Below are positions 27,765-36,829 of a DNA stretch of 64,000 nt, piece by piece. The DNA lies in contig NZ_JAEPWN010000012.1 of NCBI RefSeq assembly GCF_016654005.1, forward strand, positions 1-64,000. Reading direction: 5' to 3'. The position numbers and the translations under genes were made by a program. The notes beneath the pieces were generated by a model. The model had not been told where the DNA came from. It worked only from the letters and a program-made list of their open reading frames with translations, and did no database searches. Origin of the DNA: Brevundimonas nasdae. Its GTDB lineage: Bacteria > Pseudomonadota > Alphaproteobacteria > Caulobacterales > Caulobacteraceae. Position 1 is the first letter of the stretch; each line of letters opens with the position of its first letter.

Positions 27765-30299
27765 ATGTCGCGTCCCAGACACTCAGTTTTGACCGTTCTG
27801 ACCGTCCTGGGTCTGACGATGTTGCTTGTGCAGAACGCACAGGCGCAGCCCCCCGACCCGGTGCGGACGCCGTTGGAGCTGGCCGCCGCCGTGGAGAAAC
27901 GCGCCGCCGCAACTGATTTCGCGGCCCTTGACGCCTTTGGCCGCACGGCGATGAACCGTCATGATCGCGAGGGCCTGCAGCGCCTGCATCATGTCGCCTG
28001 GATTCTGCTGAACCAGGGCGAGTTCGTCCAGGCCCGGACCTGGAACGACCGTCTGACCCAGGCCGCACGACTTCAGAACGATCTGCGATACCAGCAAGTC
28101 GCCCGGCTGAACGCGCTCAGCCTGCGCTATAATCAGGGTGAAACCGGCGTCGCCGAAGAGATGCGCCAGATCGCGGCCAGCGAACAGGACTGGTTCGCCA
28201 GGGCGCACGCCACCCGCCTGTGGGCCCTGGCCCTGATGGACCGCGACAAGATCGGCGAGGGGCTGAAACTGCTGGCCGACGCCGACGCCTTCATACCGAG
28301 CACCTCCGCCTATGCCGAAACCGCGCAGGCGGGCCTGTGGGAGATGACCGGTCTGGGCCTGATGAAGCTGAATGACATCGACGGCGCCACCGCCGCCTTC
28401 GGCCGGTTCGAGATTGATCTGGCCAATCCCGCCTATCCGCGCCCTGATTTCGACGCCATCTATAATCTGGCGCGGCTGTCGACCCAGTTGGGCGATCCTG
28501 AACAGGCCCAGCGCCTTTATATGGCGCACCACCGGCTGACCTTGCGAGCCGGCCTGCCCAGCCTGGCCATCTATGACGCCAATCTTTGCGTCACCACGGC
28601 TGAGGCGCGACACGCCCCGAACGACGTCCTGGCCTGCCTGGCGCCCTATGGTCAGGACCTGGGCGCCGCCTCCTTCCTGGCGGCCAATCTGCTGCCGTCG
28701 CGGGCCATCGCCTATGCCCAGACCGGACAACTGGCCCTGGCGCGCCGCGATCTGGCGGCCATCAAGGGACGCATCGCCGCAGGCCAGTACCGGGATCAGA
28801 ACAGCTACAAGCTAGGCCGCATCGAGGCCGAAATCCTGTTCGCGGAAGGCAAGCCCCGAGAGGCCTACGAGACGCTGCGCGACTATGCCGAACAGGACAA
28901 GATCAACGACGCCCGCCGCTACAGCGCAGGCATTCGCCAGGTCACCGGCGACATGCAGCAGCAGTTGGCCGAACGGCGCGCCCAGTTGGAGACTGCGCGG
29001 GTCAACACCACCCTGCAGCGCGATGTCATCAAGGCCCAGAACGGCGGCATGGTGATCGCGGTCATCTTCGTGCTGTCGGCCTTGGCCGCGATGTTCTGGC
29101 TGTGGCGTCAGGCCGGCCACCTGCGGGTCGCGCGCCGCCGCGCCGAGGACGCCAGTCGCTCCAAGTCCGAGTTCCTGGCCAATATGAGCCACGAGATCCG
29201 CACTCCGCTGAACGGCGTGGTGGCCATGGCGGACGCCCTGTCGCGCACGGCCTTGCCCCCGCCAGAACAGGAGATGGTCAATGTCATCCGCACATCCGGG
29301 GTGACGCTGGAACGTCTGCTGTCCGACATCCTGGACTCTGCCAAGATCGAAGCGGGCCAGATCGCCATCGAACACGCCGCCTTCGAACTGGGCGACACGG
29401 TGCGCGGCGCGGTCGCCCTGTATCGCCCCAAGGCGGATGCGAAGGGCCTTATCCTCCAGACGCAGATCGATCCCGCGCTGGAAGGTCTGGTCGAAGGGGA
29501 TGTGGTGCGCCTGCGTCAGGTGCTGTCCAATCTGATCTCCAATGCGCTGAAGTTCACCACCGAAGGCTCCGTCTCCATCGCCGTCGATGCGGCGGGACCA
29601 GATCGGGTGCGGTTCACGGTGACCGACACCGGTTGCGGTTTCGACGCTGATTTGAAGGATCGGATATTCACCCGCTTCCAGCAGGCGGACGGCTCGATCA
29701 CGCGCCGCTTTGGCGGGACGGGGCTGGGCCTGGCCATTTCACGCCATCTGGTCGAATTGATGGGCGGGTTGATGGATTGCGACGGCGTCCCCGGCGAGGG
29801 GGCCCGCTTCTGGTTCGAACTGCCGTTGCCGACGGCCGCCGCGCCGATCACCACGCACGCCCAGGCCAGACAAGACCTTAATGAAACCGCCTTCCCGGCC
29901 CGCATCCTGCTGGCGGACGATCATCCCGCCAACCGCAAGGTGGTGGAGATCATGCTGGCGCACCTGCCCACCGAACTGGTCACGGTCGATGACGGCGACG
30001 CCGCCGTGGCCGCCTTCCGCGACGGGGGCTTTGAACTGGTGCTGATGGACATGCAGATGCCGGTGATGGACGGCCTGAGCGCAACCACCGCCATCCGCGC
30101 GCTGGAGCAGGATCAGGACCGCCCCCGCACGCCGATCATCATGTTGACCGCCAACGCCCTGCCCGAACATGTGGCGGCGAGCGCGGCGGCGGGCGCAGAC
30201 GGCCACCTGACCAAGCCGATCACCCTTTACAGTCTGCTCGACGGCATCGCGACGGCCATGGAGGCGGCGCAGCGCCAGCGACGGCCGCAGCCCGCCTAA
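27765..30299 (+). CDS. Hybrid sensor histidine kinase with periplasmic helical-repeat region
   Basis: An 844-residue protein. A signal sequence ends at QNAQAQ, and residues 30-425 form an all-helical TPR-like sensor region (many LxxAxxL and Tyr/Ala pairs). A membrane segment follows at about 427-447 (VIAVIFVLSALAAMFWLW). Next come the HisKA domain with phospho-acceptor H476 in SHEIRTPLN, the HATPase with NLISNALKFT and DTGCGFD/GGTGLGLAIS, and a C-terminal receiver with D762 in LVLMDMQMPVMDG and Lys in LTKPI. It has its own receiver but no separate response regulator beside it. The cognate signal is unknown; the next gene is a TonB-dependent-receptor-like protein. Confidence 0.88.
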   Translation: MSRPRHSVLTVLTVLGLTMLLVQNAQAQPPDPVRTPLELAAAVEKRAAATDFAALDAFGRTAMNRHDREGLQRLHHVAWILLNQGEFVQARTWNDRLTQAARLQNDLRYQQVARLNALSLRYNQGETGVAEEMRQIAASEQDWFARAHATRLWALALMDRDKIGEGLKLLADADAFIPSTSAYAETAQAGLWEMTGLGLMKLNDIDGATAAFGRFEIDLANPAYPRPDFDAIYNLARLSTQLGDPEQAQRLYMAHHRLTLRAGLPSLAIYDANLCVTTAEARHAPNDVLACLAPYGQDLGAASFLAANLLPSRAIAYAQTGQLALARRDLAAIKGRIAAGQYRDQNSYKLGRIEAEILFAEGKPREAYETLRDYAEQDKINDARRYSAGIRQVTGDMQQQLAERRAQLETARVNTTLQRDVIKAQNGGMVIAVIFVLSALAAMFWLWRQAGHLRVARRRAEDASRSKSEFLANMSHEIRTPLNGVVAMADALSRTALPPPEQEMVNVIRTSGVTLERLLSDILDSAKIEAGQIAIEHAAFELGDTVRGAVALYRPKADAKGLILQTQIDPALEGLVEGDVVRLRQVLSNLISNALKFTTEGSVSIAVDAAGPDRVRFTVTDTGCGFDADLKDRIFTRFQQADGSITRRFGGTGLGLAISRHLVELMGGLMDCDGVPGEGARFWFELPLPTAAAPITTHAQARQDLNETAFPARILLADDHPANRKVVEIMLAHLPTELVTVDDGDAAVAAFRDGGFELVLMDMQMPVMDGLSATTAIRALEQDQDRPRTPIIMLTANALPEHVAASAAAGADGHLTKPITLYSLLDGIATAMEAAQRQRRPQPA

Positions 30300-30480
30300 A
30301 GCCCGGTTTCCGGATCGAGCCAAACGCTCTTTAACGGCCCAATTCCGGATTTCCGTCGCTCGAAATTCGCCGGTGTTGAAACCGCGCAACGCTTTCCAAA
30401 ACTTCATTAATTTGGCCGTTTTGCCGCCACGATTGGCGCGCCTCCAGAGGGCCTGTCCACGTCCCCGGAATACGCCTCTC

Positions 30481-33147
30481 ATGACCCTTTCGGCCCTGAT
30501 GCTGCTGGCTCTGGCTCCCAACGCCGAAGCCGTGCAGGTGCAAAACCCCCAGACCGACGAACCCGTCGTCGTCCTGCCCGATGTCGAAGTGACGACCACG
30601 CGGCGCGGCGTGGCTCTGGGCGGTCAGGAGCCGATCGTCTCGTATGACGCCGCGCAGATTCAGGCCTTCGGCGCGACCAATATCGGCGAACTGGTCAGCC
30701 TGCTGGAGGCCCAGACCCGCAGCGCGCGGGGCGGCGCCCCGGTCTTCCTGGTCAATGGGCGGCGCATCTCGGGCTTCCGCGAAATCCGCGGCCTGCCTCC
30801 CGAGGCCATAGAACGGTTCGACGTCCTGCCTGAGGAGACCGCCCTCTCCTATGGCTACAGCGCCGACCAACGCGTCGTGAACGTCGTGCTGAAGGCCGAC
30901 TTCCGCTCCATCACCGCCTCGGGCACCGTGACCCGCCCGACCAGCGGCGGCCAGACCGTTCTGGACAACAGCAACAACGTGCTGCGCATCGCAGGATCGA
31001 CCCGCTGGTCGATGGACCTGAACCTGAACTCCCAGACCGCCCTGTTCGAGACCGAGCGCAACATCGACCGCAGCGGGGCCGCTGAACTGTTCGACCTGCA
31101 GGGCAATATCGTCGGCCTGCCACGCGGCGCCCAGATCGACCCCGCCCTGTCGGCTCTGGCGGGTCAGGCCGTCACGGTTGCGGGCGCGCCAGCCAGCGCC
31201 GCGAACGGCGCCCCGTCGCTGAACGACTTCCTGGGGACGGCGAACAGCCCGCGTCAGGGCGACCTGAACGCCTATCGCACCCTTCTGCCCAACACCGGAT
31301 CGGCGGAAATCTCCGGCACGCTTAAGAAGGATCTGAACCGGGACATCGGCGCCACCTTCAGCGGCAGCTACAAGACCGCCTCCAGCCTCAGCTATCTGGG
31401 CCTGCCGGGCGTGACCCTGACCTTGCCGTCGGGCAATCCCTATTCGCCGTTCGGCGATGATGTGCAGTTGTTCCGCTATCTGGACCGCCCAGACGCCCTG
31501 AAACGCGAGGTCGACACCCAGACGGCCGGCGTCGGCACGGTGCTGGACGGTTTCGCAGGCGACTGGCGCTGGACCCTGACGGGAACCTATGACTGGGTCG
31601 AGACCAAGACCTCGACAGGCCGGGGCGTCGACCCCGCCGCCCTGCAGGCCAGCCTGATCGCGGGCGCCCCCACGGCGAACCCGTTCGGCGACATCGACGG
31701 ACGCGTGACCGACCGCCTGCGCGATACGGCCAAGTCCACGTCTGGCGTCGCCAACGCCGAGCTTGTGGTCAACGGCAAGGCCTGGAGCGGCCCGGCGGGC
31801 GACCTGACCTCAACCTTCAAGGTCGGCGCACAGCATCAGTCGCTGGATTCCGAAAGCCTGCGCAACGGCGTCGCTGACGAGCGGTCGCTGTCGCGCGATC
31901 TGGGACGGCTCCAGGCGAACTTCAGCCTGCCGATCGCCAGCCGGGACCGGGGCGTTCTAGCCAAGATCGGCGACCTGTCGGCCAGCATGAACCTGGCCTA
32001 TGACGAACTGTCGGACTTCGGCGGGGTCAGCACCATCGGCGGGGGCCTGAACTGGTCGCCCATCCAGCGCCTGTCGCTGGGCGTCGACTATTCGGATGCG
32101 GGCAAGGCCCCGACGATGCAGCAGTTGAATGATCCGACGGTCTCGACGCCGAACACGCCGGTGTTCGACTTCAGAACGGGCGAGACGGTCGAAGTAGCCT
32201 ATGTCACAGGCGGCGCGCCCAATTTGAGCGCCGAGAACGCCCGGTCCCTGAAGCTCAGCGCCAACTGGCAACCCTATAGCGCCCGCGACCTGCGCTTCAA
32301 CCTGGCCTACACCCGCACCGATACGGACGACCAGATCGCCAGCTTCCCGACGATCACCCCCGCTCTGGAAGCCGCGCTTCCGGAACGGTTCCAGCGCGAC
32401 AGCGACGGAACCCTGCTGTCCATCGACGCCCGTCCGCTGAACTTCAGCCGCCGCGAGCAGCAGGACGTGCAATGGGGCTTCAACTTCTCGCGCCCCTTCG
32501 GCAAGCCAAATCCGACCGCTGAACGCGGCCAGCGCGGTCCGGGCGGTTTCGGCGGGGGCGACGGCGCCCCGCGCATGGCGGGTCCAGGCGGTCCTGGCGG
32601 TCCTGGCGGTCCGCGCGGCCCAGGCGGCGGAGGACGCGGCGGCGGCGGGATGCAGCCGGGCCAGGGCATGTTCAACCTGTCCTTGACCCACACCTGGAGA
32701 CTGCAGGACGAGGTGACCATCCGCGACGGTCTGGCGCCGCTCGACCTGCTGGACGGCGACGCCATCAGCGGCAGCGGCGGCCAGTCACGACATGAGGTCC
32801 AGCTTCAGGCTGGGGCCTTCCGCAACGGCCTGGGCATGTTCGTCAACGCCAACTGGCGCGCGGGAACCCACGTCAACAGCACCGACGTCGCGTCGCCCAA
32901 TCTGGATTTCTCTGGCCGAACGACGATTAATTTATTCGCATTCGCAGATTTGACCCAGAGGACGAAATGGGTCGAAAAATTCCCGCTCCTGAAAGGCACG
33001 CGCATCGGTTTCGGGGTGACGAACATCTTCGACGACCGGGTGTCTGTGACCTCCAGCGACGGTCAGACGCCGCTCAACTATCAATCGGATTTTCTGGACC
33101 CGACGGGGCGGACCTTCCGCATCAACCTGCGCAAGATACTGTTCTAA
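30481..33147 (+). CDS. TonB-dependent receptor-like outer-membrane protein
   Basis: An 888-residue protein with a signal peptide (SALMLLALAPNAEA), a plug-like domain (TNIGELVSLLEAQTRSARGGAPVFLVNGRRISGF) and a long beta-barrel region. The C-terminus ends in Phe (INLRKILF), the sign of outer-membrane barrel insertion. A Gly-Pro-rich insertion (about residues 683-730, 47 residues dominated by GPGG repeats) interrupts the barrel, probably as a surface or periplasmic loop. I used the ATG at 30481, which gives a normal signal peptide; an earlier in-frame start (30373) would add an odd basic leader. The ligand is unknown. Confidence 0.8.
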   Translation: MTLSALMLLALAPNAEAVQVQNPQTDEPVVVLPDVEVTTTRRGVALGGQEPIVSYDAAQIQAFGATNIGELVSLLEAQTRSARGGAPVFLVNGRRISGFREIRGLPPEAIERFDVLPEETALSYGYSADQRVVNVVLKADFRSITASGTVTRPTSGGQTVLDNSNNVLRIAGSTRWSMDLNLNSQTALFETERNIDRSGAAELFDLQGNIVGLPRGAQIDPALSALAGQAVTVAGAPASAANGAPSLNDFLGTANSPRQGDLNAYRTLLPNTGSAEISGTLKKDLNRDIGATFSGSYKTASSLSYLGLPGVTLTLPSGNPYSPFGDDVQLFRYLDRPDALKREVDTQTAGVGTVLDGFAGDWRWTLTGTYDWVETKTSTGRGVDPAALQASLIAGAPTANPFGDIDGRVTDRLRDTAKSTSGVANAELVVNGKAWSGPAGDLTSTFKVGAQHQSLDSESLRNGVADERSLSRDLGRLQANFSLPIASRDRGVLAKIGDLSASMNLAYDELSDFGGVSTIGGGLNWSPIQRLSLGVDYSDAGKAPTMQQLNDPTVSTPNTPVFDFRTGETVEVAYVTGGAPNLSAENARSLKLSANWQPYSARDLRFNLAYTRTDTDDQIASFPTITPALEAALPERFQRDSDGTLLSIDARPLNFSRREQQDVQWGFNFSRPFGKPNPTAERGQRGPGGFGGGDGAPRMAGPGGPGGPGGPRGPGGGGRGGGGMQPGQGMFNLSLTHTWRLQDEVTIRDGLAPLDLLDGDAISGSGGQSRHEVQLQAGAFRNGLGMFVNANWRAGTHVNSTDVASPNLDFSGRTTINLFAFADLTQRTKWVEKFPLLKGTRIGFGVTNIFDDRVSVTSSDGQTPLNYQSDFLDPTGRTFRINLRKILF

Positions 33148-33432
33148 CGGCAAGCTTCAGCATTCACCGAACGATGGTTGTGAACCATACACGCAGAACG
33201 GCATTATAAATCGCATAGAAACGTTTGCGATGAGGAAGAACGACAGATCAAGAATTGCACAACGCTAAGTAGCCGCCATCGTCACTGACAGGAATGTTCA
33301 TACTACTTCCCCGATAACGGAATGATGTCGATATTCCCTTGGTATTCGCCCTTTACTGCTACGCTTTTTGCTTGACGTAGGCAGGTTTTTGGGGCCTCAC
33401 GCGCTCAACCGCCTAGTATCCTGAAGGCCAAG
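33148..33432. other. 285-bp intergenic region with an inverted repeat
   Basis: No ORF of substance is found. ATCGCA (33210-33215) and TGCGAT (33226-33231) form an inverted repeat with a 10-nt centre. A -35-like TTGACG lies near 33374. The region is AT-richer than its surroundings and probably holds the promoter of the XRE regulator. Confidence 0.4.
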
Positions 33433-33786
33433 ATGAACGACCTAGTAGACCCCGTAGACGTCGCGATCGGCACGCGCATTCGCGCCCGCCGCGAAGAACT
33501 CCGCATCACTCAGGCGCAACTTGCGGCTGGCGCCGGAGTGACCTTCCAACAGATTCAAAAGTACGAACGCGGCGTCAACCGCGTGTCCGCAGCCCGCCTG
33601 CTGCAGATCGCCGCCGTTCTGAAATCCACCGGCGCCGCCCTGTTGGGCGAGCTGGACGGCGCAGAGGGTGACGAGCTGGCTCTGGCCGCCCCGGGCGCCG
33701 CTGAGCTGCTCTCGACCTTCCGCGACATTCAGGACGCCGAAAAGCGCGACGCCCTGCTGTTGGTGGCCAAGAGCCTGCGCCAGTAA
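33433..33786 (+). CDS. XRE-family transcriptional regulator upstream of metK
   Basis: A 117-residue protein with an N-terminal helix-turn-helix of the Cro/C1 type (RIRARREELRITQAQLAAGAGVTFQQIQKYERGVNRVSAARL, about residues 14-56). A short helical C-terminal part ends DALLLVAKSLRQ. The same arrangement, a short XRE regulator just ahead of metK, occurs in other Caulobacterales. It may control itself or metK; the inverted repeat at 33210-33231 is a candidate operator. It has its own terminator, so metK is not simply read through. Confidence 0.85.
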   Translation: MNDLVDPVDVAIGTRIRARREELRITQAQLAAGAGVTFQQIQKYERGVNRVSAARLLQIAAVLKSTGAALLGELDGAEGDELALAAPGAAELLSTFRDIQDAEKRDALLLVAKSLRQ

Positions 33787-33839
33787 GACGAAACGCGGTG
33801 CGCGTTCGGCGCCGCCGCGATGACGCCAGACCGATAAAG

Positions 33840-33866
33840 GCGCGCCCTGCGGGGTGCGCTTTTTCT
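33840..33866 (+). terminator. Intrinsic terminator of the XRE gene
   Basis: A stem of seven to eight pairs (CGCGCCC with GGGTGCG, one G-U) followed by T-rich TTTTTCTTTTTT. It lies 54 nt past the stop codon. Confidence 0.88.
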
Positions 33867-33954
33867 TTTTTGCGCCTGAGATACAAGCTTTTCGCGTCGA
33901 GAACGAAACCTAGGCACGCCCTACGTCTTGAAGATATAAGCATATCTTTATATG

Positions 33955-33981
33955 TCTGATCGCCTGACCATCAGACAGGAG
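33955..33981 (+). promoter_or_regulatory. Leader hairpin and ribosome binding site ahead of metK
   Basis: TCTGAT-N9-ATCAGA forms a six-bp hairpin around 33955-33975, directly upstream of the ribosome binding site AGGAG (33977-33981). The spacing of 6 nt points to a TTG start at 33988. The leader does not match the SAM-II consensus as I know it. Confidence 0.5.
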
Positions 33982-33987
33982 CCTTCC

Positions 33988-35190
33988 TTGGCCCGTTCCT
34001 CCTTCCTCTTCACCTCGGAAAGCGTGTCCGAAGGACACCCTGACAAGGTCGCCGATCGCATCTCCGACACCGTGGTGGACGCCTTCCTGGCGAAGGACCC
34101 GGAAGCGCGCGTGGCCTGCGAAACGATGGTGACGACGCAGCGGATCATCCTGGCGGGTGAAGTCCGCGCCACACAGCCGGGCAACACCAAGGAACAGAAC
34201 GAGGCCTTCACCCAAGGCATCATCGACAGCCTGGAGCCGCTGGTCCGCGCTGCGGTCAGGGACATCGGCTATGAGCAGGACGGCTTCCACTGGGAAACGG
34301 CCGAATACGCCTGCCATCTGCACGCCCAGTCGGCGGACATCGCCGTCGGCGTCGACTCCACCAATGAGAAGGACGAGGGCGCAGGCGATCAGGGCATCAT
34401 GTTCGGCTATGCATCGAACGAAACGCCTGAGCTGATGCCGGCGACTCTGGCCTACAGTCACAATATTCTGAAAAAGCTGGCGGAGCTGCGCCACGCGGGC
34501 GGCTCGATCCTGGAGCCGGACGCCAAGTCCCAGGTCACCCTGCACTACGAAGACGGCAAACCCGTCCGCGCCACCTCCATCGTCGTCTCGACCCAGCACG
34601 CCAAGGGCAAGACCCAGGCTGACGTAGCCGCCGTGGTCAAGCCGGTGGTCGAAAGCGTACTGCCGCAAGGCTTCATCACCGACGAGACCGTCTGGCACAT
34701 CAACCCGACCGGCATTTTCGAAATCGGCGGCCCCGATGGCGACGCGGGCCTGACCGGCCGCAAGATCATCGTCGACACCTATGGCGGCGCAGCCCCGCAC
34801 GGCGGCGGCGCCTTCTCGGGCAAGGACCCGACCAAGGTTGACCGCTCGGCCGCCTACGCCGGCCGCTACCTGGCCAAGAACGTCGTCGCCGCCGGTCTGG
34901 CCGACCGTTGCACCATCCAGATCAGCTACGCCATCGGCGTCGCGGCGCCCCAGTCGATCCACGTGGACCTGCACAACACGGGCAAGATCGATCCCGCCGT
35001 GCTGGAACGCGAACTGCCCAAGCTGATCGGCGGCGCCACGCCGCGCGGCATTCGCGAGCATCTGAAGCTGAACAAGCCGATCTACGCCCGCACCACCGCC
35101 TACGGCCATTTCGGCCGCGAGCCTGACGCCGACGGCGGCTTCAGCTGGGAAAAGACCGATCTGGTCGAGGCGCTCAAGGCCCTCGCCTGA
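33988..35190 (+). CDS. metK: S-adenosylmethionine synthase
   Basis: A 400-residue enzyme making SAM from methionine and ATP. The N-terminus [26 protein letters not shown] carries the methionine-site GHPDK (residues 16-20), followed by [12 protein letters not shown] and the ATP loop [23 protein letters not shown] used TTG at 33988 because AGGAG stands 6 nt before it and the protein then begins as other MetK proteins do. The ATG at 33952 would add 12 residues and has no comparable ribosome binding site. Confidence 0.9.
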   Translation: MARSSFLFTSESVSEGHPDKVADRISDTVVDAFLAKDPEARVACETMVTTQRIILAGEVRATQPGNTKEQNEAFTQGIIDSLEPLVRAAVRDIGYEQDGFHWETAEYACHLHAQSADIAVGVDSTNEKDEGAGDQGIMFGYASNETPELMPATLAYSHNILKKLAELRHAGGSILEPDAKSQVTLHYEDGKPVRATSIVVSTQHAKGKTQADVAAVVKPVVESVLPQGFITDETVWHINPTGIFEIGGPDGDAGLTGRKIIVDTYGGAAPHGGGAFSGKDPTKVDRSAAYAGRYLAKNVVAAGLADRCTIQISYAIGVAAPQSIHVDLHNTGKIDPAVLERELPKLIGGATPRGIREHLKLNKPIYARTTAYGHFGREPDADGGFSWEKTDLVEALKALA

Positions 35191-35199
35191 TCACGATGT

Positions 35200-35225
35200 T
35201 CCGGCCTGGCGACCACCAGGCCGGA
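35200..35225. terminator. Hairpin between metK and the RibD-like gene
   Basis: A perfect 10-bp stem (35200-35209 / 35216-35225) between convergent genes. No T-run on either strand. Confidence 0.6.
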
Positions 35226-35233
35226 CACGCATC

Positions 35234-35863
35234 TCAGCCCGCCAACAGACCCTGATCGCGCAGGGCGTCAGCCAGTTCGCCCGGCCCGGTCCACAGACGG
35301 GTGTAGCCTGCCTCGCCCAGTCGTTTCAGCTCGGTGACCAGATCAGCCTTGGGCGAGGCGACGAAACGCCCGTCAAAACCCACGCCGTCCGCAGAGACGC
35401 GCACCAGAGGCCGCCCGGTTTCAAGCCGGTGCAGGAAGCCTTCGCACAGAACCACCGCCTCTTCGGCCAGCAATCCCGTCTCCACCGTCAGGCCCGCCGT
35501 GCGCAGCCGCTCTGTGCCACGCCCCGCCGCGAACGGCGACGGATCAAGACAGGCGACCACCACGCGCGCCACCCCGGCCTCAGCCAGGAAATGGGCGCAG
35601 GATTTACGCCCTGAAGACCGTGCGCCACACGGTTCCAGCGTCACATAGGCCGTTGCGCCGACAACCTCAGCGCCAGCGGCGGGCACAGCCTGCTCCTCGG
35701 CGTGAGGGCGTCCGCCCGGCGCCGTGGCGGCCTGGGCGATGATGCGGCCGTCCTTGACCAGCACGCAACCGACCGCAGGATTGGGCCAGGTTTCGCCCAT
35801 GCGGCCCTTGGCCAGTTCAATGGCCTGGGCCATGAAGCCCCGGTCGGCGTCGCTCCAGCTCAT
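35234..35863 (-). CDS. RibD-like pyrimidine deaminase without full reductase domain
   Basis: A 209-residue protein. Residues 1-110 are a cytidine-deaminase-fold domain close to RibD: H54-A-E56 as catalytic zinc site, and C79 and C89 in TLEPCGARSSGRKSCAHFL. After it come only remnants of the RibD reductase start (EGFLHRLETGRPLVRVSADG and a shortened strand) and no NADPH-binding core; full RibD is about 360 residues. It may be a stand-alone deaminase, or a degenerate paralogue if a complete ribD exists elsewhere. Its start overlaps the gpmA stop (ATGA), so it is translationally coupled behind gpmA. Confidence 0.75.
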   Translation of the reverse strand: MSWSDADRGFMAQAIELAKGRMGETWPNPAVGCVLVKDGRIIAQAATAPGGRPHAEEQAVPAAGAEVVGATAYVTLEPCGARSSGRKSCAHFLAEAGVARVVVACLDPSPFAAGRGTERLRTAGLTVETGLLAEEAVVLCEGFLHRLETGRPLVRVSADGVGFDGRFVASPKADLVTELKRLGEAGYTRLWTGPGELADALRDQGLLAG

Positions 35864-36576
35864 GCGACGGCCGGAGGCAGTTCTTCGGCGCGCGAGGCGT
35901 CAAGATAACGGGCTGCGGTCGGCTTCAGGTCGGCGTCCAGGTCGATCTCCAGCGGGTTGCCGGTCGGGATCTCCACCCCGACGATCTTGTCGTCCGGCAC
36001 GGCGAACAGCAGCTTGACGATGGCGCGCAGCGAGTTGCCGTGGGCGGCGATCAGCACGTCTTCACCGGCCTTCAGGCGCGGCGCGATCTCGGCGTCCCAA
36101 TAGGGTTCGACCCGGTCCAGCGTCGTCTTCAGGCTTTCGGTGTCCGGGATGACCTTGCCCGCATAGCGGGGGTCGGCGTTGAAATCGAACTCGCCGCCCG
36201 GCTGCAGGGGCGGCGGCGGCACGTCATAGCTGCGGCGCCAGACCTTGACCTGATCCTCGCCGTGTTTCTCGGCGGTCTCGGCCTTGTTGAGACCCGTCAG
36301 GCCGCCGTAATGGCGCTCGTTCAGACGCCAGTCCTCGATCACCGGCACATCCGTCAGGCCCGCCGACTGCAGGGCCAGGGCGCCGGTGCGCTTGGCGCGC
36401 GTCAGGACCGAGGTGAACATCACGGCAGGCTTGAACCCGGCCTCGGCGATCAGTTCGCCGCCATGACGCGCCTGGGCCTCGCCCTCCGCCGTCAGATCGA
36501 CATCGACCCAGCCGGTGAACCGGTTTTCGAGGTTCCATTGGCTCTGGCCGTGGCGAAGCAGGATCAGACGCGACAT
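35860..36576 (-). CDS. gpmA: 2,3-bisphosphoglycerate-dependent phosphoglycerate mutase
   Basis: A 238-residue glycolytic enzyme interconverting 3- and 2-phosphoglycerate. The phosphohistidine motif LLRHGQSQWN places H9 as nucleophile, and NERHYGGLTGLNK and AAHGNSLRAIVK provide the other active-site residues. Length and sequence fit the dPGM type. It is the first gene of a two-gene unit with the RibD-like deaminase, with a 4-nt overlap. Confidence 0.95.
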   Translation of the reverse strand: MSRLILLRHGQSQWNLENRFTGWVDVDLTAEGEAQARHGGELIAEAGFKPAVMFTSVLTRAKRTGALALQSAGLTDVPVIEDWRLNERHYGGLTGLNKAETAEKHGEDQVKVWRRSYDVPPPPLQPGGEFDFNADPRYAGKVIPDTESLKTTLDRVEPYWDAEIAPRLKAGEDVLIAAHGNSLRAIVKLLFAVPDDKIVGVEIPTGNPLEIDLDADLKPTAARYLDASRAEELPPAVA

Positions 36577-36829
36577 TCAGCAGGCTCCGTAAAAGACGGG
36601 CGTAAAGGGGAGAGGTTCGGGGTAGGCCGCTGTCATCAGCCGGTCAAGGTTTCGCCATCGTCCTGCATCGCCGACAGCCATAACAACGTTCGCATCGTGT
36701 TGCAGCGCAACAGTCTGCAAGGCTATAGGGTAACCCGCCCATCGCTTCGCGCAATCCATTTGCGGCCCGCCTTATCGTCGGACAGGACTTTGTGGTCCTG
36801 ACGCCGCTGCAATCTTCAAGGTCATCTCC

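Noticed and set aside
33900..33987. SAM-II riboswitch ahead of metK
   Set aside because: Small hairpins exist but the SAM-II pseudoknot and conserved blocks, as far as I can recall, are not present.
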